Shown here one piece after another: positions 44,346 through 54,937 of a stretch of DNA of 64,000 bases (positions within the stretch are counted from its first letter, which is position 1; each line of letters opens with the position of its first letter). The stretch comes from Diabrotica undecimpunctata. Taxonomy: Eukaryota > Arthropoda > Insecta > Coleoptera > Chrysomelidae. The position numbers were made by a program, and so were the translations under genes. The notes below the pieces were generated by a model that was given only the letters and a program-made list of their open reading frames with translations, did no database searches and had not been told where the DNA came from. The stretch lies in NCBI RefSeq assembly GCF_040954645.1, contig NC_092806.1, forward strand, positions 26,933,644 to 26,997,643, given 5' to 3'.

Positions 44346-46240
44346 TTTTTATTATCGTTTAGATAAAGCCAATATGGTAGCCAATAATGGTAATTAGTAC
44401 AATTTACCCAGGTTTTGTAACATTATAACATTATTTACTTAAAAAACCTGTTATAATAATAATTATTATTAATAGTTTTTATTATCAGTAGATAATCATA
44501 TAAGTCGTAGTGCTAACATTAACTTCTATAACAAAAAAATTGCTTCATACTCCCGTCTTCACACTTAAAGTAGTGTCTACATTTCCAACTACCAACAAGG
44601 ATTTGTCTGTGGCTTATTCATAAACGCACAAAACCGTTTCGTCTTATAAAACTCTCTTAACACTTCAAATAACGTTGTATTTATTCGGCTTGTTCGCTCC
44701 AAGAATTCTGAATTACACTTACATATGTAACTGTTGTACTTGAAAACCAACAACTGACAACACGAAAAGGCACTTTAACATCAGGATCTATTGTAAGAAA
44801 AACACTCTACACTGATTGCATAATCGGAGGTCAATTTACATAGGAAGGTGATTGTCAGCGTTGTGGTCAGAGCTATTGAACTCTATAGAATGAGTCACCA
44901 TTATAGAAAAATAGTTTTCTGTGTAGTAGTTTCTACAACACTGTATTGTATAGTGTATTTAATTTTATTATTCTTTCCTGTACTGTAATAAGATTTGGCA
45001 GGACACCAAACCTTTATTACTGTAGGTATGACAATTCTGTATTCAAACTGAGTTTAAAAATAGAATTCTTAAAATAGGATTTAATATTCTGAATGAAACT
45101 AGCTGTTTTTATTTTAGATAAATCCTGAACAACAAAACAAAGTATACCTATATATAAAACAAGTACAAAAATTACAAAAATACAATGAAAAATGGTGTGG
45201 AGAGGATAAATACCAATTTTCATAAATATCGTGTAAATAGTTTTCGATATATAGATCGTGTAAGCCCGTCGTGAAACACCTTGTATATAAAAACATACGA
45301 ATTATTATCTATTCAGGATGGGTAGATTGCTTAAAAAGAAACCAGGTAAATAGCAACGAGCAGAACAGAATTGAAATGTGAACAAAAGGATTATTTCAAG
45401 AATTTCAAGAAAATGAAGTTATAAAAAGAAAGTTACTTTTATAATTATTGTTTCATAACTCACTTTTGATTGAAATTTGTCCAATTGGGGTCGTTTATAA
45501 AGGGGGTATATTTGTAAAAGTTATGGTCAATGTTTATAACATGTGTTCTTCCATTTCAAAAGTTTTAGTTTTAATTCTTTATCAAAATTCCATTCACATT
45601 GGTAATTCATTAGTGTATTTCATCCTTACACCCTTTTTCACTTCCACTCTCACATTTATTAGTTAATTACTTTAAATTACGAAGAAAAAACTCACCCCAA
45701 ATTCCATCACCCTCTTAGCCATAAACACAATATACCAAAAATGTTTACATCCTGAAAATCTATAATCTACACTTAATAAATCCATATGCGAAGCGAAACG
45801 AAATTGCCTAATGACTCATTAAAAAGCTTTTAGCTCGGGTGCGAAATGCGTGCTGTGGTAGCAAGAAAAAAATACACCCTTTGCAACTGTCGCATTACAT
45901 ACGAGTACACACGCGAACTCACGTACGAGGGATGATGCGACCCTTCCAGCAGAAGAAGAGACCCCTTAAGTTAAACAAGAATCGACATCTCATAACTGCA
46001 TTTCTATGCACTTTGAGCTTTGCCGAAGAAGGCCAGAGCAGTCTTTGGGAGATTTCATTTTTTACTTTATTATCTTTTTCCTCAGCATATCCACAATAAC
46101 AATCGAATGCGTGAATGTGAAGTATTACATTTAACAAAAGCTTACCGATCGAAAAATAAGTAAGTAAGTAAGTTTGCTGAACATAGAGTTACTTAATAGC
46201 TGTTCTCAAAAATTTTCATCACTTTATCATTAGAGGATTA
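44346..46240. other. Intergenic, nothing recognised
   Basis: Several short ORFs (for example 45839-46099 plus) without recognisable domains. A short GTAA run lies at about 46158-46172. Confidence 0.35.
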
Positions 46241-46519
46241 GGGATGTTCACTAATTTTTAAATATTGTTAAATTCAATAGGTTATAACATATATAGAAAC
46301 ATAGCAAACATAAAATTGTTTAAAAATATATATTTCTTAAGATAAATCAATTCTTAATTTCAATTCTGATGGAGGCTAGAAAAACGGCTCCTCGCAGCGA
46401 GGCTACGGTGTGTGACGTCAGCAGTCGTATCGACAACTTGTTTTGTATACGTATTTACGAAGTGTGACCAGTTCTTTAAGTATTTAATCACCGATAATGA
46501 AGCCAAATAAGTGGTGTTT
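46241..46519 (+). repeat. Left TIR of THAP transposon
   Basis: Inverted partner of 48562-48850. It includes the ATG and first codons (MKPNKWCF) of the THAP ORF, so both ends carry the ORF start. Confidence 0.88.
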
Positions 46520-48561
46520 TGTTCCTGGGTGTCTAAATACATCTAAAAACAATTCTGAGATTTTTATTACAGTTCCAAACAATTTAACACCATATTCACT
46601 TAAAATTGTCAAACCACAGGTTTTTATATCTGTTCTTCGGAGGGATACAACACTATGTCCATTTTTTCAATTTTGACACTTTTACAGACTAATACTTAAC
46701 TTTTATAACTTTATTTAAAGGAATAGAGCACTAGGTCCTAAACCATTTGCTGATAAAAATAGTGACCTTTAAAAGAACACCAAGGCCATTTTTACTTAGA
46801 GGGATAAAACACCATGTGGACTTAATGTTTTGTCCCTCTAAGCATGTGAATTACCGCCGCGCATATCTCTATGATGAGAGGTAGACTGTTAGTGATCTAA
46901 TAATACTTTTGCCATTTATGGTGTGTTTACAGTGGTTTGTTACTAATAATAACAATGAACCATAATTCTCGTAGGAGAAAGATTCTTGAAGTACCTACTA
47001 AAAAGTTCTGCAAATTCTTCTACTGAATTTACAGATAAGCTATCTTTTTGCTCATTATTTTTAAATTATTAAAAAGCATAACCTCAAAAGGGTAATGTAG
47101 TGATTTGATACCAACCTTAGACTAGCAATATTATTAAATCTTTTACAACCAATATTATACGCCTTGTTTAATTTCAGAATCAAATAATACACCAAGCAAT
47201 GATGTTTTAAATGAAGAGCATATTATTAGAGATTCCTTGAGTTTTGATAACGAAGATCAGTCCGATATAGATAAAAGTTCTGATAAACTATTCGTAGTGG
47301 AAATGAAATAAGATCTGCATTACTAAAATGGGCAGATACCGTCATTCCTCACAGTAACATAGAAGAAATCATACTATGGTCTTACAAATGTTATGGCCAG
47401 GATAAAAATGTTAGCATTAATACTTGTTTAAAAAGTAAAAATTATCATCCAGAAGTTTCTACTAAAGACTACTTAATAGTACTATATAATAGTACTACTT
47501 AATAGACTACTTAATAGTAGTGTGGGTAATACTACTTAATACCCACATGGAGGCGAACACTGTCCATGCGCTGATAGAGCGAAAGAGAAAAAACTTAACA
47601 TTTCTATTTACACGCCCTGGGACTGGCAGCAGTTAGTCAGACAAACCTCAATGAAATATACCGTACATAATATGGAACTAGAAGATTTTAAAAATTTAAT
47701 GTCTTTGTATGATGTCAAAACATCTTAAAATCCGCCTTTGATTAATAGAAAATAGACATTAACAAACAACAAGTTCTTCTGGCAAACTGTGTTTAACTGC
47801 AAGTTAAATAAAACAGCATTGGAACTCTGTTTTTAAAAAGTAATTTTCATAACGAAAACCAGGAGATTGACTTTGTTAGGTTTCGAAGGCGACACCTTAC
47901 ATTGCGAAAAGATTTGCAACTGGTATCACAAAGTTATACTTGACTTATATCACAACAAAAGTATAACGATCTATTGGCATTACTGTCATATGTTCCTACA
48001 TTTTGCCATGATTTTTATCAAAACTTAAAGCATACCTACTAGTAATCCTAATAGTGACTATCCAGAAGGAGACTTACTTAAGGATGACTGAGTGGTTTGT
48101 ACCTAAAATGCCAATTTGGTTAAATTACATAGATGTATTATTTGTATTTGTAAAGGTAAATTGTATGGTTAAATAAATTTTATCAGTAAAAGTCAAATAG
48201 GATTGTAGTTTTTATTGAATACCCCATACTAATTCTTACAGTACAATAACTTTATTAGATGGATACAACACCATGTCCGTTAAAAGGGTTAAAAAACAGA
48301 GGAACAAATTTGTTTTTAATTATAACAAATACATTATGTAAATAACAATAAACAGAATGTTCTATTAAAATATTGTTTCGATATCTCAATAAATAGCTGC
48401 AGCAATAATACTTTTTGGTGAAAAAAAGTTTAAAACTGCTCTCCTGTAAAGTTTTAAAAATGAACATAGTGTTGATTCCTTCCGAGGTACAGATATTTGC
48501 ATTTATTTTTTTCTAACTTGCATAATAACTGCCTTTTCTAGTTTTTCCCTCTCTTTGTAGC

Positions 48562-48850
48562 AAACACCACTTATTTGGCTTCATTATCACTGTATAAGTA
48601 CTTAAAGAACTGGTTACACTTCGTAAATACGTATACACAACAAGTTGTCGATACGACTGCTGACGTCACACACCGTAGCCTCGCTACGAGGAGCCGTTTT
48701 TCTAGCCTCCATCAAAATTAAAATTAAGAATTGATTTATCTTAATAAATATATATTTTTAAACAATTTCGTGTTTACTATATTTTTATATATTTTATAAT
48801 CTATTGAATTTAATTGAATTTAACTATATTTAAAAATTAGTGAACATCCC
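48562..48850 (-). repeat. Right TIR of THAP transposon
   Basis: Inverted partner of 46241-46519, with a few small indels. It includes an inverted copy of the MKPNKWC codons. Confidence 0.88.
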
Positions 48851-50389
48851 TATTGCCATAATTAAGGTTTCTCTCTTGTACAACTCGGATACCACAGCGA
48901 GCTGACGTAAAATGGTTAATCATACATACATATCTATGTAACATAGTTTAAGAGTAACTTGGACCGTAGAGAAGTGAATAGATGGATTTTTAATGGTATT
49001 TTAAATAATCTTGACAAAGTTTAGATTCTAGAACAAGTAAAAGATAGTGAATTGGATACAAGTCCATAAGATACACAGATTTCAGTTTTACAACCATCAG
49101 ATCTCCACCGTCAAAATATATTCCCCTCTTTTTTTCTCTATAGAAGCATTTTGATTGTTCAATGACGTGTTGTTGTCTCTATGGAAGATTGGCACTCCAT
49201 CTCTTCCACGGTCGGCTGATGAAGTTTACAACTAATCATACGAAGATTTCTCAATGAGTCAGCCTAAGCACGGTACTAAGGGAACCAGTTTTTTAATTAT
49301 TTTCGAACCTTTACATCTTCTAGCTTTTCTCCTGTCTGTCCATCATAAATAAATACTTAATCTCTTTCACAGATAGTTCGTTCAATAAAATATGCAACAA
49401 AAAAGAGAGTTTAATTGAAATACTGAATTTTGAAAACGGCTATTCAAACGTCACGTCGAAACGTCAAAAAATGTATTCTGTAATTTGGGGATCTAATTAA
49501 AAACAATTAATGTACAGAAGAAATCAAAATGCATCGAATGTGATAATTTTACGGCACTTAAATTGTTACATGCCACTGCGGCCCCAACTCGAACTACATA
49601 ATTAAGTGCATAGAAATTACTTATCTTATTTATCATGTTTTATTTGGTGATAAAACATTTAACTGCCAGAAAACCCCTATGCTACCAGTCCATCTCTGAA
49701 TGATCGTATGTACAGGAGGATGAGTAATGCGGATATCCCCCAAATAAATTTGCTCGAAATTGACGTCCGCCCTTGAAGGGAAACCTAATAGATCAATCCG
49801 TGATGTCGCACACCCTCGCGATACAGTGGCGCCTTAGAGAGGGGGTTGAAACGCTAGACATCCACAACCAGATATTGTATCTCTCTGTTGCTTCAAGATA
49901 ACTATAAATTGCTCACAAATCAAATAGATTCCTACCATGTGCCGTAGGATTGGGTATCAAGATGGATGGAAGAAGCAATAAATATTAACAAATAGTACAG
50001 TAAAGATAACCTTCTCACGCCGCGAAAAATATTCACTAAAGAGTCAAAATTAAGAAACACAAATGATAACTAGAGAAGAGCATTTATGCATGCAGCATAA
50101 TTTCTATATTTTGCATATTTTATGCAAAAAATAGTGTTTTCCATATTTTCGGAAAAACTGTCATATTGTGTAGAATAAAAATAGAATTTTATTTTTATTT
50201 TATTACTTTATTACCCGAGAATTTCTCAACTTGTTGGCCTGCACGTCCCATCTGACAAATCTTTAGTTTGTTGTTTTTATGTATTACCTTTCCTTTATTG
50301 TTTTGCGAAATCCACCGAGTTTGGAGCTTACAGAAAATTTTTAAACTGATGTTTAATTTGTTATTTTGTATCTAACTAAAATTTCTATC
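48851..50389. other. Intergenic, nothing recognised
   Basis: AT-rich. A GC-richer patch at about 49760-49880 has no ORF or RNA gene that I can identify. Repeated TATGCA/TGCATA words cluster at 50085-50135. Confidence 0.35.
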
Positions 50390-50390
50390 A

Positions 50391-50474
50391 TGCCGAAAGT
50401 TAAGAGTGTTTCTATTTTGGATTAAACCTTACAAAAGAATTATATTTTGATAATGGTAGTATTTAATTTGATAT
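50391..50474 (+). pseudogene. Possible hAT transposase N-terminal codons
   Basis: ATGCCGAAAGTTAAGAGTG encodes MPKVKSV, followed in another frame by LTKELYFDNGSI. Both resemble the start of beetle hAT-type transposases before the BED finger. It may belong to the hAT pseudogene resuming at 51522. Confidence 0.35.
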
Positions 50475-51521
50475 GATATTTAAAGAAGAAACACGACCTG
50501 ACACAGATAGGATAAAAAGGATGTTAGAAACAGCAGAGATGAACACACTAAAAAAATTGGTAGTAAAACACTATGGGAGCTAGAAGTACAGATATACGAC
50601 GTAGATGCAAGGTGGAGAACATCAAGGACTGTGTAAGAAATAGAAGAGTAGAATGGACCAAATTTATGATAGTATCAAGGAGTCCAATAAATAATGAACA
50701 ACTAACTCTTGGTGGACAGCAAATCGAGAGTGACAAAATATAAATATCTGGGAGCTTACATCAACACAAAATTAGATCCAGACCAAGAGATCAGGGTACG
50801 AATAGAAATGACAAGGGCAGCGTTCTTAAAATTCAAACAATTGTTCTGTGACAAAAATCTGAATATTGCGCTGAGACTGAGGTTTGTTGAATGTTACGTC
50901 TGGTTGCAACTATTGTACTGGGTAGAAACATGGACACTAAAAGCGCAAATAGTTAAAAGGATTGAAGCCTTTGAACTTTGAATATACCGGAGAATGTTGA
51001 GAATCCCATGGACTGCCAGGGTCACCAATGAGGAAGTGCTGAGAAGAATGGGTCGAGACAAAAAATTGTTGAGAACGATAAAAGTACGCAAGACTGCATA
51101 CCTTGGACACATACTAAGAAATAATAAATATAGCCTTCTGCAGGTCATCATGCACGGTAGAGTCGATGGCAAAAAGGGAATAGGTAGAAAGAGGAAGTCA
51201 TGGCTGCGAAATATTCGAGACTGGACAAACATGACTGTAGACGAATTATTCCACGTTGCAAAAGACAGAGAAGCTTTTAAAAATGTGGTCGCCAACCTCC
51301 GTTAATGGGGACGGCATAGGAAGAAGAAGAAGAAGAATGGAACGATCGTATAAGCCGAATGATATCAAATTAATAGAGTAGTAAAGACGGCAAGAAACGG
51401 TTCTCCAATAGGAAGACGATAAGTAGGAAAACCGTGTAAATGATGGATGGACAACTTACTGGAGGCACAATGAAAAAGAGACAGAGTCATATCTACATAA
51501 AAAGAATGAAAAGAAGAAGAT
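50475..51521 (+). pseudogene. LINE C-terminal region (group R) interrupted by a second LINE
   Basis: The left part reads RPDTDRIKRMLETAEMNTL, then TDIRRRCKVENIKDCVRNRR. The right part, from 51339, continues NDRISRM and then RVVKTARNGSPIGRR. When the insertion 50658-51338 (LINE plus one TSD copy) is ignored, the codons join in frame as RRVEWNDRISRM. A frameshift and stops follow. The tail is GAA-rich (51511-51521). Confidence 0.85.
50658..51330 (+). mobile_element. Group G LINE insertion with 8-bp TSD
   Basis: Plus-strand RT thumb (KYKYLGAYINTKLDPDQEIR) is followed by the C-terminal domain: YRRMLRIPWTARVTNEEVLRR, AYLGHILRNNKYSLL, GRKRKSWLRNIRDW. There is one stop at 50979, and the terminal stop is at 51303-51305. 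A GAAGAAGAAG tail follows. The duplicated target agaatgga lies at 50650-50657 and 51331-51338. The host is the group R LINE around it. Confidence 0.9.
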
Positions 51522-51730
51522 AAAACTTCCCAATCTTCCTCTTCTGTCAATCCCAATCACTAATAACAAGATGGGGGACCTGGTTGGAAGTAGCATTTTT
51601 ATTGTACCAATTTTACAATATAAGACAGTTGACTGAAAATTGTCAAGCTCTTATTGATACAAAAAAGACACAAAATTAACTACTACCTCAACAACTAAAA
51701 TATATTTAGAGCAATAATGCTTGTGTATTA

Positions 51731-52548
51731 AGGTCGTGGCATATTATCGTGCACGTTGCGTTTCCAGCACATAGCGTTTTGTTTCCGAAAAATATAATTT
51801 AAATGGTTTTAAATATGAACAACGCACACTGTCCGGAACATAGCGTTTCAGACACTTAACGTTTCCGTTCAGTATATTCGAAAACAATATTTTACTGATG
51901 CCGACGGCTACGTAACGAGTCGTAACCGGTTGGTAAGGATAATGTGAATTAGACGTCCGTCGTTTTCCCCCCGTTGTTTATTTAGGTATTTGTTTGATTT
52001 TGATATAGAGTATTTAAACAAATAATTTTCGAGGCTATTTTGTCATTTATGCATGTGTTTTTATTGCTTTGTGACAATTAATCACGGAAGTGATAAACAA
52101 TTAGGACTTTTGTACGGAACTGATACCTCTTCTTTTTAAAAATACTTTTTGGTTTGATATCTATGGCTTCATTAAATGTAGTATTTTGTTTTTTAACTGA
52201 AATTAAATTTAAAACATATTTAAACTGACTCCTATTCATTCTAAAATATCCATAATATTTTTCATCGTCATCAATTAATTCTCTGTATAAAGTCCAGTAT
52301 TCACATTCCTTCTTCCTTTCTCTTAGCATTGAATGTACTTCAAATCTTCTTTTTAACACAGTTTTTCATTCTTCATCGTTAAAAAGAAGAGCAATTGCAC
52401 ATAATTTTTGTCGAGAAAAGCGAGATCATATCTTCACCGAACCAAACTGAAACGTTCTATGTATGAAAATGTGAACGCGCAGCCCAATTGCTGGAGTGGA
52501 AACGCTACGTGCCGGAAACTATACGTGCACGATAATATGCCGCGACCT
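51731..52548 (-). mobile_element. PIF/Harbinger element with TTA target duplication
   Basis: Inverted termini of about 50 bp (51731-51780 and 52499-52548) begin AGGTCGTGGCATATTATCGT. TTA stands outside both ends (51728-51730 and 52549-52551), the 3-bp duplication typical of PIF/Harbinger. The minus strand encodes the N-terminal part of a Harbinger nuclease: SRQKLCAIALLFNDEE, then LKRRFEVHSMLRERKKECEY, WTLYRELIDDDEKYYGYFRM and NRSQFKYVLNLI (about 52430-52080). The catalytic domain is absent, so the copy is non-autonomous. Subterminal repeats of a CACATAGCGTTT-like word occur in the left end. Confidence 0.88.
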
Positions 52549-52581
52549 TTAGATGTTATTTTAAAGTTGGAATCAAATAGG

Positions 52582-53116
52582 AATCAAATTGCAAACAGGT
52601 GTTATCATGGTCTATCAAAGTACTTAGCTAATAAACGTCTGTCTCAAAAAACTCGTATAAGGCTGTATAGAACACTGATAGTCCCCGTTCTCACATATGG
52701 ATCAGAGGCATGGACGCTAACGAAAACAGATGAATCCGCTCTACCCATTTTTGAAAGAAAGGTGCTACGCAAGATATTCGGAGCGGTCTGTGAGAACGGA
52801 GTATGGAGGCGTAGATATAACTTTGAACTGCAGAATATCTACAAGCATACGTTTGGTGGTAAAGATATTACCACTATAATTAAGCGAAACCGCCCTGAGT
52901 CAAACATGATAAAAAAGATTCTAACAGCGCAACCCGTAGGAATGAGAAGACGGGGTAGACCAAAGCTAAGGTGGATGGACGGGGTAACACAAGATGCCGA
53001 GAAGATCGGAGTCGGCAACTGGAAAATGCAAGCGAGTGACAGAATAGAATGGCGTAGAAAGCTTGAGAAGGTCGAGGCCCTCTAAGGGCTGTAGCACCAA
53101 GATGATGATGATGATG
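52582..53116 (+). mobile_element. Group D LINE insertion with ~10-bp TSD
   Basis: An open C-terminal frame reads NQIANRCYHGLSKYLANKRL, LYRTLIVPVLTYGSEAWTLT, FERKVLRKIFGAVCENGVWR, then RRRGRPKLRWMDGVTQDAEK, ending EKVEAL-stop at 53085. A (GAT)n tail follows to about 53118. The target duplication atcaaatagg lies at 52572-52581 and 53117-53126 (its first bases merge with the tail). A WYGHV-like block is replaced by GGKDITTIIKRNRP. The frame is intact, so the copy is young. The long frame that begins at 52408 is a chance fusion with the Harbinger end. Confidence 0.88.
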
Positions 53117-53412
53117 ATCAAATAGGTTGCCTTCAGCAGAATCTGTGAGTTTAACTGTGACCTTGGAAATATCTATTAATAGAGTTAGAAGCACTGTCGG
53201 GGGAAAAATTGAAAATGTATTACAAAAAAATGAAGGATATTTCTTTTTAGCAAACGTGGCTAAAAGTCTTTCTGGTAACTTTGTGAAAATTTTTAATTTT
53301 ACACTAAATAGTTTAAAATATGATCCAAACACATCTGTTGATGTAGAACGCAGCTTTCCAGCTTAATTTTTGATAAACAATTTTAAAAAACATTTAATTA
53401 TTTATTGTTTTT

Positions 53413-54705
53413 TCAATAACAATGATATCATACGTTAATAGCATCTCTAATATACTTTTAAAATTAACAATTTGTTCATTATTTTTGTAAATACTTTTTT
53501 TGTAATAGATAGTGCAGCCAGTACATTTTAAATATACATAGTACTATTACTATAAATTTACTTGTTTTTTGGATAATAATTTTTTTTTAATAAAAATATG
53601 GTAAAATATTTCTTAAAATTTAATTCATTTAAAATGGCGGTAAGTGTGTAAGATAAATTATGTGCCCTTGTCAGTTTCTGTGTTCACACTAATTTTATCA
53701 AGTATTTCACAATTAAGTAAACTACATAACTACAAACATGACCTCAAAGCTGTTTCCTGTGACTAATACACTTGAAGATCTTAAAATTGTTTGCAATTTT
53801 TATTTTACACAATGAACTCCAATGGTTTATTAGATGCCAAAAACATAATAGTTAATATTTGGACTTGAACGAAGGATCAGTCATAAACACGTAACGATAA
53901 TTGTGAATTACATCTTAGGACTCGATGCAAAAATATGAGTAGAGAAGTGAAAGATCTAATCTAAAAGACAATAAATAGAAAGAACTTAGAATACAAGTCA
54001 TTCTACAATTGAGTAACATAAATATGAATATGATTGAAAGATATTAACTTTGTCATCGGACTAACAAAAATATGGAATAAGAACGGCAAAAAACAATTTC
54101 ACTAATATTATACATGATCTATTAAATATTCTTTTAGTAACTGTACTTCTTTAGTATTTTAATATTTTAAACTATGTTGCAAATAAGTCACGTCATTGCC
54201 CACACAAAATTTAAAATTAATGTCTTCTACGAATCTCTCGAGGCAGAGCCACACACCATCTGCAGTGATTACATGTCTGGCGATCTAAACAAACTCTAAA
54301 CCATCAGCTCCAAAGCAAAACAGTAGCGATCTTTTCCTGTGTCGTAAAATAATATCTAATTATGGTTTCACGTTAATTTGGACCCCACCGAGGCGTGTAA
54401 ATATAAGGTTACCGAAAAATAATAAGTTTCCGAGGTGTAGGGATCTTCTTAGCCACCTGCTCTAGTTTAAATTCAGTTTTTATGGGTCGGGAGTGGCTAG
54501 TCGACCAGCATAGCACAACAAATTTTGTATAAATTTCACAATCTAAAGCGAGGTTGTGTCGTGTTGATGTATTTTTGGTTGTCGTTTTTATCCATTCCAG
54601 TTATACTCGCATTTGAGGCATTTCTTCTATTGTCCATATGTTATTACAGATCTATTTTCCGTTAAAAATCGCCGGAGCAAAAAAATACAGAAAAATAGGA
54701 AGATA
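53413..54705. other. Intergenic, nothing recognised
   Basis: AT-rich. It may include the 3' end of the hAT element, but no terminal repeat could be matched. Confidence 0.35.
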
Positions 54706-54937
54706 GAATAATAATAATAGTATCGAATGGCATTTTTGCCGAGAAGATCCTTTCAGATTGTTGTGGCGTCAATTACATAGCCCAGAAGGGGAGGGCCAAC
54801 GGATTTACGTGCCCTCCCAAGCACGTAAAGTTGTGGCCGGAAAAATAAAAATAGTGTTGTTGGCGCAGAGAATCAAACTCTTACGCTCTGACTTAGAAGG
54901 CCAGTACCTTGACCGATGAGCTAGGTTCGCCACTCCC
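54706..54937 (-). mobile_element. tRNA-derived SINE with (ATT)n tail
   Basis: Read on the minus strand from 54937, the head looks like a tRNA: box A TAGCTCATCGG and box B-like AGTTTGATTCT. An anticodon stem-loop CTGGC-CTTCTAA-GTCAG holds TCT, so it is tRNA-Arg-like. The acceptor side is TGGCG opposite CGCCA. A unique body follows with ACGTGCTTGGGAGGGCACGT and GTTGGCCCTCCCC, then an ATTATTATTATT tail at 54719-54706. Head, body and tail are the standard SINE layout. It has no coding capacity and would depend on a LINE for movement. Confidence 0.78.

Larger units (their letters stand above)
46241..48850 (+). mobile_element. 2.6-kb DNA transposon with ~280-bp TIRs and a THAP-domain ORF start
   Basis: Long terminal inverted repeats, 46241-46519 and 48562-48850, begin GGGATGTTCACTAATTTTTA and are highly similar throughout. 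The plus-strand interior keeps parts of an ORF. First is a THAP zinc-finger start (MKPNKWCFVPGCLNTSKNN, from 46498). Next is a candidate exon after a TTTAATTTCAG acceptor (47166-47176) with ESNNTPSNDVLNEEH. Then come SALLKWADTVIPHSN, IYTPWDWQQLVRQTSMKYTV and LLALLSYVPTFCHDFYQNL (to 48027). Stops occur in the later parts. The target duplication is unclear: TA or ATT are both possible. Superfamily is uncertain; P and Kolobok transposases both carry THAP domains. Confidence 0.78.
51522..53412 (+). pseudogene. hAT transposase remnant, split by two later insertions
   Basis: Segment 1 (51522-51730) reads KLPNLPLLSIPIT, then TRWGTWLEVAFLLYQFYNIRQ. Segment 2 (52549-52581) reads LDVILKLESNR. Segment 3 (53127-53412) reads LPSAESVSLTVTLEISINRV, GYFFLANVAKSLSGNF and the dimerisation block YDPNTSVDVERSF. 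The codons of segments 2 and 3 join in frame when the LINE is skipped. 'TRWGTWL' and 'T.S.DVERSFS' are hallmark hAT motifs. The region between the BED finger and TRWGTW is missing. A Harbinger element and a LINE interrupt the remainder. Confidence 0.85.

Noticed and set aside
52408..53085. 225-codon ORF as a single gene
   Set aside because: Its first part lies in the Harbinger end and hAT remnant, the rest in a LINE inserted later. It is a chance fusion.
54868..54937. Functional tRNA-Arg gene
   Set aside because: Acceptor and T arms are imperfect and the sequence continues into a body and ATT tail, so a SINE head is the better reading.
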